23,107 nt of DNA, from the NCBI GenBank assembly GCA_965178635.1, contig CBCXVT010000017.1, forward strand, positions 1-23,107, read 5' to 3'. The notes beneath the pieces are model-generated. The model was given only the letters and a program-made list of their open reading frames with translations. It was not told where the DNA came from and ran no database searches. Shown piece by piece: positions 16,534 to 23,107 of the stretch. The DNA is from GCA-2733415 sp965178635 (lineage in GTDB: Bacteria; Bacteroidota; Bacteroidia; Flavobacteriales; Flavobacteriaceae). The translations under genes and the position numbers were made by a program. Numbering within the stretch: the first letter of the stretch is position 1; every line of letters starts with the position of its first letter.

Positions 16534-17607
16534 TTACTTTTTTTGAAAGATGCTCCAGTCTAATTTTAAAGAAAAGATGTTAGAGTAGAATACTTCATCC
16601 GTTTTTCCAATATTAGTTAACGAGTAGTCAACATAAATACCTTTGTAGTGAAAACCAAGTCCAATGTTTGGTTGAACATTTAATTTCTCACCGCCACCTA
16701 ATTGTTCAATATTTTGAAATTTACCAACGCCACTTCTTAAGAATATTAAATTGTTATAATCTAATTGTAAACCTACAGCAGGTGTAATACTTGCAAATGA
16801 TGATGAAATAACATCGTTAGTTTGAGTAAACCTTATATCAAAATCTACTTCAGTTAACAAGGTTAATTTATTTTTAAACTCAAAAGTTCTGGCCATCCCT
16901 AATTGTAATTTCGGAATTGTAATTTCGGTATCTTCAGGAGCTTCTTGATTACCTTCTGGTATGGCAGCTTGAATATCTTCTAGTTTCTCCTGATCGATAT
17001 CCCATGTGTTAAATGTGGTTGTGATGTCCCTAGCCATTAAACCAAAAGTCCATTTTTTATAATCATATTGTAAACCAGCGTCAAAACCAAACCCCCATGA
17101 GTTGGCAAAATCACCAATAATACGTCTGATAATTTTTGCATTTGCTCCAAAACGTAAATTTTCAATACCTAAATTTCTAGCATACGAAAACGTTACAGCA
17201 TAATCAGCAGCTGAAAATAAATTAATATTATCATAATTAATATTTCCACTCGCATCTATTAATTTGGTGGTATCTAATATATCATCTACTCCAAAACGGA
17301 TTAAAGATAAGGCAAAGGCACTATTATCGTCTATAGGCATGGCAAAACCACCATAATCATAACTCGCAATGTTTGCAAAATAATTAGCATGCATTAAAGA
17401 CACTTGTTTGCCTTCTAGTTTTAGCAATCCAGCAGGGTTCCAATACCCTGAATTTACATCAGAACTACTTGCAACTACAGCGTTGGACATACCAAAAGCT
17501 GCTGCGTCAACACCGATATTTAAAAATTCATTTGAATATTTACGAGCAACTTGTGCTTGTAATGAAATGGTGAAAACAAGTAGTGTTAAAAAAAATATTT
17601 TTTTCAT
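16534..17607 (-). CDS. PorV/PorQ-family outer-membrane protein (PorV2-like)
   Basis: 357 aa from ATG 17607. An in-frame upstream ATG at 17655 would prepend 16 residues and spoil the signal peptide; from 17607 the protein begins MKKIFFLTLLVFTISLQAQ, a clean Sec signal with cleavage after AQA-type text. The mature part starts with KYSNEFLNIGVDAAAFGMSN and SGYWNPAGL, the signature of the PorV/PorQ (FadL-like beta-barrel) family linked to the type IX secretion system, and alternating amphipathic strands run to an aromatic C-terminus (DWSIFQKK). PorV proteins shuttle T9SS cargo at the cell surface. Here it resembles the PorV2 subgroup rather than true PorV or PorQ, judged from memory. It faces a divergent T9SS cargo gene across a 252-bp control region. 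Confidence 0.82.
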   Translation of the reverse strand: MKKIFFLTLLVFTISLQAQVARKYSNEFLNIGVDAAAFGMSNAVVASSSDVNSGYWNPAGLLKLEGKQVSLMHANYFANIASYDYGGFAMPIDDNSAFALSLIRFGVDDILDTTKLIDASGNINYDNINLFSAADYAVTFSYARNLGIENLRFGANAKIIRRIIGDFANSWGFGFDAGLQYDYKKWTFGLMARDITTTFNTWDIDQEKLEDIQAAIPEGNQEAPEDTEITIPKLQLGMARTFEFKNKLTLLTEVDFDIRFTQTNDVISSSFASITPAVGLQLDYNNLIFLRSGVGKFQNIEQLGGGEKLNVQPNIGLGFHYKGIYVDYSLTNIGKTDEVFYSNIFSLKLDWSIFQKK

Positions 17608-17630
17608 TAGTATGTGTAAAATCTTGAAAG

Positions 17631-17638
17631 CAAAAATA
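17631..17638 (-). promoter_or_regulatory. Candidate -7 promoter box for the PorV-family/DUF4105 operon
   Basis: On the minus strand this reads TATTTTTG, a full match to TAnnTTTG, 23 nt before ATG 17607. A TTG lies 14 nt upstream of it, somewhat closer than the usual -33 spacing. It supports the downstream start and a short 5' leader. Confidence 0.5.
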
Positions 17639-17713
17639 GGGCATAAAAACAGCAATAAAAAATTTACTTACAATTTAACCTCTAACAATATATTGAAGAG
17701 TTATAAATATTAG

Positions 17714-17758
17714 TTAAAACAGGAGTTAATAAGTGTTACTTGTCGATTAAAACAGGAG
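17714..17758 (+). repeat. 12-bp direct repeat pair in the divergent control region
   Basis: TTAAAACAGGAG occurs at 17714-17725 and again at 17747-17758, exactly 33 bp apart start to start (about three helical turns). Both copies lie between the minus-strand -7 box (17631-17638) and the plus-strand -7 box (17797-17804). They are candidate operator sites for a regulator acting on the PorV-like operon, the T9SS cargo gene, or both. No regulator is identified here. Confidence 0.55.
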
Positions 17759-17796
17759 ATAGTCGAGTATATTATTATACCTCTATTAAGTTATTG

Positions 17797-17804
17797 TAAA
17801 TTTG
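17797..17804 (+). promoter_or_regulatory. Candidate -7 promoter box for the T9SS cargo gene
   Basis: TAAATTTG matches TAnnTTTG and lies 55 nt before ATG 17860, giving a leader of roughly 45-50 nt that contains a purine stretch (GAAAGGAAA, about 17815-17823). No clear TTTG element is present about 19 nt upstream, so a regulator may be needed. Confidence 0.45.
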
Positions 17805-17859
17805 TGTTATACCCGAAAGGAAACCATTTTTAAACTATTAACAGATTAAATTATTTTTT

Positions 17860-19980
17860 ATGAAAAAAATTACATTATTATTTACTTTTCTAGCTGTTAT
17901 ATTCAGCTACAAAAGTCACGCACAATTTGGTTGTGCTTCAGCAGTTGTTATAACTGATGGTTACACAGCTTCAAACATCACAACCCCAGGAACTGGAGGA
18001 GCAGAAGATTGGAATAGTCCAAACCCAACTAATAGTTGTGCTTCTGATGCTTCATATTGGGATGATGACGTTTATTTGTATACCTATACAGCAGGTGGAA
18101 ATGATGAAGAGATAACCATGACTACTTTTACAAGAAACAGTTGGAATGGTTTAGGTATTTTTGCTACTTGTTCAGGAACATTACTTGATGATTGTATTGA
18201 TTCTGATGCTACAACTTCTTCAGGTGTGTCGCTAACAGTTACTGCTACAATAACTGCTGGACAAACAGTATATATTGGTATAGGTCAATGGGGAACACCT
18301 AACGACTTGGATTTTGACGTAACAAATTTTGCAGTTACTCCATTAGTCAATCCTCCAAGCTGTACAATATTGAGTGATCCTTTAGATGCCGCAACAGATG
18401 TGAATGAAGATAATGATCTTTCATGGTCTGTCGCAACTGGAGGGGCAACAGGTTATAAATTAACAGTGGGTACTACTTCTGGAGGAACAGATGTTCTTAA
18501 TAATGTAGATGTAGGAAATGTAACTACATATGATTTAGGAACATTATCATTTTTAACTACATATTATGTATCTATAGTACCATATAACGGAAACGGAGAT
18601 GCCACTGGATGTACAGAAGAAAGTTTTACAACAATAGCAGCGCCTCCTGTTGGAGAGGTTTGTGGTAACCCAATTGTGGTTGGTGCTTTACCATACAGTA
18701 CAACAGATGAAACAGAAAACTATGAAGATGATTATACTGGTGCGCCAGGAGCATCTTGTTCTTCAACGTCTAGTTATTTAAATGGAGATGATGTTGTTTA
18801 TTCTTATTCTCCAGGATCAAATACTTCAATTGATGTAGATCTTACTGCTATAGGAAGTAATTATGCAGGAATATTTATCTATACTGATTGTGCAGATATT
18901 GGAAATACTTGTGTAACAGGAGCAACTAATGGAGGTAGTACAGGAGATTTAGCTATTAGTGATTTTTTAGTTAGTTCTGGAACCACCTATTATATTGTTA
19001 TATCTACTTGGGCAAGTCCACAAAGTACAACGTATACATTAGATATTACAGAAAATGCATGCGTAAATGCTACAGCTACTTATACAGCTATTCCTGATTG
19101 TGTAAATACTCAATTTACGATAGACGTAGATGTTACTGATTTAGGCTCAGCAACATCAGTAACAATAGGAGATGACCAAGGTAGTTTAACACAACAAGTT
19201 TCTGGAACAGGAATTGTAAGTTTTGGGCCATATGCTTCTGAAACTTCAGTTAATTTTACAGTAACTAATGATCAAGATGGAACTTGTGTAATAAATGGAA
19301 ATGTAACTTATGAATGTCCACCTGCAAATGACGCTTGTTCAGATGCGTTTGTTGTTGGAAGTTTACCGTACAACAACTCACAAGATGCTTCTGCAGCAAC
19401 TAATAACTCAGGGTTTGTATCAGCATGCTCTGGTGGTATGAATGATGGGGTATGGTATACATTTACACCTGATGTTAATGGTACTGTTGATGTGGTTGTT
19501 GACGCTACGAGTTTTTGGGATCATGAAGTAGCTATTTACAGTGGTTCTTGTGGAGCATTTTCTTGTGTTGTCAGAGTTGATAGTGCTGGATCTGGAGGAA
19601 CAGAAACCTTAAGTGGAGTGGCTGTTACAGCAGGAACTCAATACTGGGTTAATGTAGGGTATTGGAGTGGTTCAACTGATAGCACAGAAGGAGCGCTTAC
19701 AATAGATATTACTTCAGCAACTGTTTTAGGGATAGAAGATTTACAGTTATCAGAAAACTTCAAATTCTACCCTAACCCAGCAAATAACATATTAAATGTT
19801 TCTGCTAAAAGTAATATAGAAAACCTTCAAATAGTTTCTATGTTAGGTCAAGTTGTAAGAACAGCACAACCTAATACTCAAAACTATAGTTTGGATATTT
19901 CAGACTTGTCTACTGGAATTTACTTTATAAAAGCTAGTGTGAACAATGTTGAAGGAACGTTCAGAATAGTAAAACAATAA
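17860..19980 (+). CDS. T9SS type A sorting domain-containing modular surface protein
   Basis: 706 aa. The signal peptide MKKITLLFTFLAVIFSYKSHA is cut before QFGCAS. Three related PPC-like beta-sandwich modules lie at about 24-160, 268-398 and 490-620: each ends in a GTxYxIxIxxW-type strand (131-145, 371-385, 589-603), and modules two and three share VVGxLPYx (273-280, 498-505). A fibronectin-III-like domain (about 166-259) and a cysteine-bearing Ig-like domain (about 400-486) lie between them. The last 80 residues are a T9SS type A sorting domain: YPNP at 637-640, MLGQVV, then STGIYFIKA and a basic end. It should be exported by Sec and T9SS and anchored on or released from the cell surface. 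No catalytic residues are visible, so an adhesive or binding role is a guess. It is monocistronic, with a strong terminator behind it. Confidence 0.92.
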   Translation: MKKITLLFTFLAVIFSYKSHAQFGCASAVVITDGYTASNITTPGTGGAEDWNSPNPTNSCASDASYWDDDVYLYTYTAGGNDEEITMTTFTRNSWNGLGIFATCSGTLLDDCIDSDATTSSGVSLTVTATITAGQTVYIGIGQWGTPNDLDFDVTNFAVTPLVNPPSCTILSDPLDAATDVNEDNDLSWSVATGGATGYKLTVGTTSGGTDVLNNVDVGNVTTYDLGTLSFLTTYYVSIVPYNGNGDATGCTEESFTTIAAPPVGEVCGNPIVVGALPYSTTDETENYEDDYTGAPGASCSSTSSYLNGDDVVYSYSPGSNTSIDVDLTAIGSNYAGIFIYTDCADIGNTCVTGATNGGSTGDLAISDFLVSSGTTYYIVISTWASPQSTTYTLDITENACVNATATYTAIPDCVNTQFTIDVDVTDLGSATSVTIGDDQGSLTQQVSGTGIVSFGPYASETSVNFTVTNDQDGTCVINGNVTYECPPANDACSDAFVVGSLPYNNSQDASAATNNSGFVSACSGGMNDGVWYTFTPDVNGTVDVVVDATSFWDHEVAIYSGSCGAFSCVVRVDSAGSGGTETLSGVAVTAGTQYWVNVGYWSGSTDSTEGALTIDITSATVLGIEDLQLSENFKFYPNPANNILNVSAKSNIENLQIVSMLGQVVRTAQPNTQNYSLDISDLSTGIYFIKASVNNVEGTFRIVKQ

Positions 19981-20015
19981 AAATGTAACTAATACATTCT
20001 TATAATTTAAAAACT

Positions 20016-20046
20016 AAAGCTCGTGTTTAATGACACGAGCTTTTTT
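20016..20046 (+). terminator. Rho-independent terminator of the T9SS cargo gene
   Basis: AAAGCTCGTGT (20016-20026) pairs perfectly with ACACGAGCTTT (20033-20043) around a 6-nt loop TTAATG, and a six-T run (20041-20046) follows. A smaller hairpin, AATGTA/TACATT (19982-19998), precedes it. It begins 35 bp after the stop of the cargo gene. An in-frame ATG at 20023 lies inside this stem, so it cannot be the natural start of the next gene. Confidence 0.92.
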
Positions 20047-20053
20047 ATTTTAG

Positions 20054-20061
20054 TACATTTG
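20054..20061 (+). promoter_or_regulatory. Candidate -7 promoter box of the GT2-ybbR-coaE operon
   Basis: TACATTTG matches TAnnTTTG, starts 8 nt after the terminator T-run, and ends 6 nt before ATG 20068. The -33 position would fall within the terminator hairpin, where no TTTG is visible. The predicted transcript is nearly leaderless. Confidence 0.5.
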
Positions 20062-20067
20062 TGTTCT

Positions 20068-21069
20068 ATGAATGTGTCGTATTCTTTTATAATTCCTGTG
20101 TACAACAGACCCGAGGAAATTGATGAGCTACTAGCAAGTTTAGTACAACAGGATTTTCAAAAAAATTTTGAAGTAGTTATTGTTGAAGACGGTTCTACTG
20201 AACCATCAGAATACATAACTCGTAAATATCTTAACCATTTAAATATTAGTTATTACACTAAAAAAAACTCTGGGCCAGGTGATTCTCGTAATTACGGAAT
20301 GGATAGGGCTAAAGGAACTTACTTTTTAATATTAGATTCTGATTGTGTTTTACCTAATGAATATCTATCTGAAGTAGATAAAACACTTACAAGTAACTAT
20401 GTAGATTGTTTTGGAGGACCAGATGCTGCACATGAATCATTTTCTGATTTGCAAAAGGCTATTAATTATGTAATGACCTCTTTTTTAACCACAGGAGGTA
20501 TACGCGGTAGAGAAAAGAGCATAGATAAATTTCAACCTCGAAGTTTTAATATGGGCTTGTCAAAAAAAGCATTTGAAGCCACGGGAGGTTTCGGTAAAAT
20601 TCACCCTGGGGAAGATCCTGATTTAACAATTCGGTTATGGAAAAAAGGATTTACAACAATGTTAGTCCCTAAAGCTTATGTATATCATAAACGTAGAATT
20701 TCATGGAAAAAATTTTACCAGCAGGTTCAAAAATTTGGAAAATGTCGCCCTATTTTAAATAGTTGGCATCCTGAAACTAAAAAAGTAACCTATTGGTTTC
20801 CTACAGTCTTTGTACTAGCCGTAGTAGTAGCTTTGTTAACTTCAGTTTATGGAGTACATATTTTTAGTTTAGTGTTAGCGAGTTATTTGGTCTTAGTTTT
20901 TATACATGCAAGTCTAACTACAAAAAGTATACGGATAGGACTTCAGGCAATTGTAGCCTTGTTTATGCAGTTTTTTGGCTATGGTTTGGGCTTTTTAGAA
21001 GCTACTATAAAAATAGCACTTTTAGGTAAAAAGCCACAAGAAGCATTTCCGTACCTTTTTTTCAAATAG
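20068..21069 (+). CDS. Glycosyltransferase family 2, membrane-associated
   Basis: 333 aa from ATG 20068. An ATG at 20023 is in frame but lies inside the preceding terminator hairpin and upstream of the candidate promoter, so it is rejected. The GT-A domain shows YSFIIPVYNRPEEI (5-18), ED at 40-41 in VIVEDGS, LDSD at 89-92 as the DXD motif, and HPGEDPDLTIRLWKKG (179-194) as the acceptor/catalytic base region. YVYHKRRISWKKFYQQ is typical of membrane GT2 enzymes. Three hydrophobic helices at about 245-280 and 290-312 follow. It lies 34 bp before the YbbR-like gene; this order with coaE is, from memory, conserved in Flavobacteriaceae, which suggests a housekeeping envelope role separate from the polysaccharide operon. 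The substrate is unknown. Confidence 0.9.
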   Translation: MNVSYSFIIPVYNRPEEIDELLASLVQQDFQKNFEVVIVEDGSTEPSEYITRKYLNHLNISYYTKKNSGPGDSRNYGMDRAKGTYFLILDSDCVLPNEYLSEVDKTLTSNYVDCFGGPDAAHESFSDLQKAINYVMTSFLTTGGIRGREKSIDKFQPRSFNMGLSKKAFEATGGFGKIHPGEDPDLTIRLWKKGFTTMLVPKAYVYHKRRISWKKFYQQVQKFGKCRPILNSWHPETKKVTYWFPTVFVLAVVVALLTSVYGVHIFSLVLASYLVLVFIHASLTTKSIRIGLQAIVALFMQFFGYGLGFLEATIKIALLGKKPQEAFPYLFFK

Positions 21070-21103
21070 ATTGCTTAGTTTTATAGAAACAAAAAGAACT
21101 TAA

Positions 21104-22030
21104 ATGGGATATAAAAACGGACTTTTATTTATTAAGCAAAAGAGTTCAAGAATGTTTCTGTTAGCATTTTTAGTATCATTAACCATTTGGTTTTTGATTA
21201 ACTTATCTAAAAACTATGAAAGAAATGTTATTGTACATGTATCCTATACAAATCTTGATCATGGAACTTTTGTAAAAAAAACTGATTCGGTTTTAAAGGT
21301 GAAAATTGAAGGTTCAGGATTTTCATTAATGACTCAAAAACTACATGATTTAAATGTTAATATTGATACTCAAAAAGTAAACGATACATGGGTTTGGGAG
21401 GCAGATGATTCAGAGTTATATAAGCTTTTTTCAAAAAGTATATCGGTTAAAAATGTGTTGCCAAAAACAATACATTTTGAAGTTAAAACATTATCAAGTA
21501 AAAAAGTACCAATAATTCCTGAAGTTAAGGTAAAACCTAAATTAGGTTATGGTATAACTTCGCATAGTTTTACAAAAGATTCGGTTTATGTTTATGGTGA
21601 AGAAGGTGTTGTAGATAGTATTACATTTATAAAAACAAATAGTTTGATTTTTGAAAATAGTTCTGAATCTATACAAGGGCAAGTAGCTTTAAAATATGTT
21701 AATAAAGGAATTGAAATTGATGCTAAGGAAATTGGGTATTCATATGAAATAGAGCAGTTTACTCAAGGTGAATTTTCTGTAGATGTTAAAATTAAAAACG
21801 CATTAACAAGTAAGCGGATCACTATTTTTCCTAAAGTTGTACAAGTTCAATTTCAAGGACCTTTGTCACAGTTTAGTAAATATGAAGCTGAAGGTTTTAG
21901 CGTATATGTAGATGTTAATGATATAAATGAAACCAATACTCTGCCAATTTATATTGAATATGTACCTGATGGTGTAGTAAAAACTAGAGTATTAAAAAAA
22001 TCAGTAACTTATTTAGTATTAGAAAAATGA
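21104..22030 (+). CDS. YbbR-like domain protein
   Basis: 308 aa. One N-terminal transmembrane helix (about 16-34, RMFLLAFLVSLTIWFLI) leads to an extracytoplasmic part made of beta-rich YbbR repeats: residues 38-110, then about 125-205 (KKVPIIPEVKVKPKLGYG...VYVYGEEGVVDSI) and 225-305. SVYVYGEEGVVDSI-type text is the YbbR hallmark of a substrate-free beta-fold. In Firmicutes YbbR (CdaR) proteins modulate the c-di-AMP cyclase; in Bacteroidota the function is not established, and no cyclase is present here. Its TGA overlaps the coaE start in ATGA, indicating translational coupling to coaE. Confidence 0.87.
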   Translation: MGYKNGLLFIKQKSSRMFLLAFLVSLTIWFLINLSKNYERNVIVHVSYTNLDHGTFVKKTDSVLKVKIEGSGFSLMTQKLHDLNVNIDTQKVNDTWVWEADDSELYKLFSKSISVKNVLPKTIHFEVKTLSSKKVPIIPEVKVKPKLGYGITSHSFTKDSVYVYGEEGVVDSITFIKTNSLIFENSSESIQGQVALKYVNKGIEIDAKEIGYSYEIEQFTQGEFSVDVKIKNALTSKRITIFPKVVQVQFQGPLSQFSKYEAEGFSVYVDVNDINETNTLPIYIEYVPDGVVKTRVLKKSVTYLVLEK

Positions 22031-22626
22031 TAATAGGGTTAACAGGAGGAATAGGAAGTGGGAAAACTACAGTTGCTAAAATGTTTTTTGAGCTAGGAGT
22101 ACCTATTTACGTATCTGATATAGAGGCTAAAAAGTTAATGGTTACTGATGTTAATTTGGTTGATAAAATCAAAAAACTACTTGGTGAAGAGGCCTACAAC
22201 GGTAATGAATTAAATAGAACATACATCTCTAGCAAGGTGTTTAAAAATAAAGAGGTATTAGGAGCATTGAATAAGCTAGTGCATCCTGCTGTGGCTACTG
22301 ATTTTGATAAATGGAAATCTGAGCAAAAGTCACCTTATGTTATAAAAGAATCAGCTATATTGTTTGAGTCTGGAAGTTATAAAAACTGCGATTGGATAAT
22401 AACTGTTACAGCACCTTTAGAAGAGCGTATATCAAGAGTGATGTTACGTGATAAGGTCACCAAAAAGCAAGTATTGCACAGGGTTATGAATCAATCTACC
22501 GACGACGATAAAATAGACAGGTCTGATTTTATAATTAACAATGTGACGTTTGAAAGTGCTAAAGAACAGGTTGCTAAAATTCATAACCAAATTCTTGATA
22601 AAATACAGGAATCTCTTTCGTTTTAA
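22027..22626 (+). CDS. coaE: Dephospho-CoA kinase
   Basis: 199 aa, the normal CoaE length. The P-loop GGIGSGKT is at 7-14 directly after the first strand, D31 lies in VSDIEAK as the expected substrate-binding aspartate, HP at 86-87 matches the CoaE lid region, and IVTAP-like strand text followed by RISRVMLRDK (134-143) and QSTDDDKIDRSDFIINN (156-172) is characteristic. It phosphorylates dephospho-CoA at the 3'-hydroxyl, the last step of coenzyme A synthesis, in the cytoplasm. It is coupled to the YbbR-like gene through an ATGA overlap and followed by 63 bp that contain a candidate operator for the sensor kinase gene. Confidence 0.97.
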   Translation: MIIGLTGGIGSGKTTVAKMFFELGVPIYVSDIEAKKLMVTDVNLVDKIKKLLGEEAYNGNELNRTYISSKVFKNKEVLGALNKLVHPAVATDFDKWKSEQKSPYVIKESAILFESGSYKNCDWIITVTAPLEERISRVMLRDKVTKKQVLHRVMNQSTDDDKIDRSDFIINNVTFESAKEQVAKIHNQILDKIQESLSF

Positions 22627-22649
22627 CATTTCTGTTAAGTTTTGGTTAA
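22623..22649 (+). promoter_or_regulatory. Candidate response-regulator operator: three 11-bp-phased TTAAC/GTTAA half-sites
   Basis: TTAAC at 22623-22627, GTTAA at 22634-22638 and GTTAA at 22645-22649 are spaced exactly 11 bp start to start. The first two form a palindrome with a 6-nt spacer, and the last two are a direct repeat. The next 33 bp lead to a -7 box at 22678. OmpR/PhoB-type regulators bind such one-turn repeats; the kinase that follows may be their partner, so autoregulation is plausible. The first half-site overlaps the coaE stop codon. Confidence 0.55.
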
Positions 22650-22677
22650 AGTCTATTTATACTCATTATGAAAAAAC

Positions 22678-22685
22678 TATTTTTG
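22678..22685 (+). promoter_or_regulatory. Candidate -7 promoter box of the sensor kinase gene
   Basis: TATTTTTG matches TAnnTTTG and ends 4 nt before ATG 22690. No -33 TTTG is found at the usual distance, consistent with activation from the upstream half-sites. The transcript would be leaderless or nearly so. Confidence 0.45.
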
Positions 22686-22689
22686 AGTA

Positions 22690-23107
22690 ATGAATAAAAA
22701 GCTATTTGTTTCACTCGTTACTCTAATGAGCATCTCACTAATTGGGATCATATTTGTGCAGAGTTATTGGATAAACACCTCTATTGAAAATAGAGAGGAG
22801 CAATTTGCTTTAAATGTGAAACAGATATTAACGTCAAGTTCTGAAAAAATTCAAAAACAAGAGCGTAAAAGTTATTTTTTTAAACTCCAAAAGTTAATTG
22901 ATAGCCTAGGGCAATTGCCGGATCAGACTGTAATATCTGAATTAAATGTTGTTCAAAAAGACGATAAAACAAACGAAACATTTATATTTAGAAGTGGTAT
23001 TGTTGAATTAAATCATAAAATACCAAGTAACGATTTTTTTGAAAATCAGGAAAATGATACAATTACAGTAAAACGCTATTACAGTAATAGTGAAACAACT
23101 TTTTTTG
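22690..23107 (+). CDS. Sensor histidine kinase, N-terminal part (3' truncated by window)
   Basis: An open frame begins at ATG 22690 and runs without a stop to the window end (139 codons). A TGA two codons upstream (22684-22686) fixes the start. The product begins MNKKLFVSLVTLMSISLIGI, a transmembrane helix over about 5-24, followed by a segment IFVQSYWINTSIENREEQF and a predicted periplasmic sensor region with charged and helical text (KQILTSSSEKIQKQERKSYF). This N-terminus and its position after coaE match the sensor histidine kinase of two-component systems found in many Flavobacteriaceae, from memory. The kinase core (H-box, N-box) lies beyond the window, so the function is inferred from context, not seen. 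Confidence 0.75.
   Translation, partial: MNKKLFVSLVTLMSISLIGIIFVQSYWINTSIENREEQFALNVKQILTSSSEKIQKQERKSYFFKLQKLIDSLGQLPDQTVISELNVVQKDDKTNETFIFRSGIVELNHKIPSNDFFENQENDTITVKRYYSNSETTFF

Noticed and set aside
17608..17655. 16-residue N-terminal extension of the PorV-family protein from ATG 17655
   Set aside because: It would place extra hydrophobic sequence before a standard signal peptide and lies across the candidate -7 box.
17408..17713. 101-codon open frame on the plus strand opposite the PorV-like gene
   Set aside because: It is antisense to a well-supported signal-peptide-bearing gene, ends in the divergent control region, and shows no protein motif.
20023..20067. 15-codon upstream extension of the GT2 gene from ATG 20023
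   Set aside because: This ATG is within the terminator stem of the preceding gene and upstream of the -7 box; the GT2 fold begins right after ATG 20068.
1..23107. CRISPR array, insertion sequence, integrase, tRNA, toxin-antitoxin or defence genes
   Set aside because: I scanned for regular spaced repeats, transposase motifs, tRNA-like cloverleaf ends and small paired genes and saw none; the window is explained by envelope and glycan genes.

Overview
The window looks like a chromosomal segment of a marine-type Flavobacteriaceae (Bacteroidota). The DNA is AT-rich. Intergenic regions carry the Bacteroidota -7 promoter box TAnnTTTG rather than sigma70-type boxes. There is a protein with a type IX secretion (T9SS) type A sorting domain and a PorV/PorQ-family outer-membrane protein. 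The right end has the order glycosyltransferase - YbbR-like - coaE - sensor kinase, which I recall from flavobacterial genomes. Everything here is read by eye; no database search was run.

Region 1 (1-15344, all + strand) is most of a surface or exopolysaccharide assembly operon. In order it holds a 5'-truncated GT4, an asparagine-synthase-like protein without the glutaminase nucleophile, a GT2, a SAM methyltransferase of the cephalosporin-hydroxylase/Methyltransf_24 type, two GT4s, an exostosin-like (GT47-type) transferase, a GT2 with a long N-terminal extension and a TTG start, three GT4s, a Wzy/WaaL-like membrane polymerase or ligase, another GT4, and a WcaJ-type polyprenyl-phosphate sugar-phosphate transferase. 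Most junctions are 0-9 bp or overlap. The logic is Wzx/Wzy-like: the last gene loads the first sugar on undecaprenyl phosphate, up to ten transferases extend it, the methyltransferase and AsnB-like enzyme probably decorate it, and the polymerase/ligase joins units. Flippase, export (Wza/Wzc) and nucleotide-sugar genes are not in the window and may lie upstream.

Region 2 (15345-17607, - strand) is a two-gene operon: a PorV/PorQ-family outer-membrane protein followed by a DUF4105 (Lnb-like) membrane protein. It ends exactly against the end of region 1, with no intergenic base. Region 3 (17860-19980, + strand) is a T9SS-exported modular surface protein, divergent from region 2. The control region between them holds two candidate promoters and a 12-bp direct repeat. 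A strong intrinsic terminator closes this gene.

Region 4 (20068-22626, + strand) is a GT2 membrane glycosyltransferase, a YbbR-like protein and coaE. Region 5 (22690 to the end) is the N-terminus of a sensor histidine kinase cut by the window. It is preceded by three 11-bp-phased TTAAC/GTTAA half-sites that look like a response-regulator operator.

The most interesting signals are the phased half-sites before the kinase gene, the nucleophile-less AsnB-like enzyme and the exostosin-like enzyme in a very GT-rich operon, several -7 boxes only 4-6 nt from start codons (near-leaderless transcripts), and stacked homopolymer tracts in the methyltransferase SAM-binding motif. I do not see a clearly new defence, mobile or CRISPR-like system.
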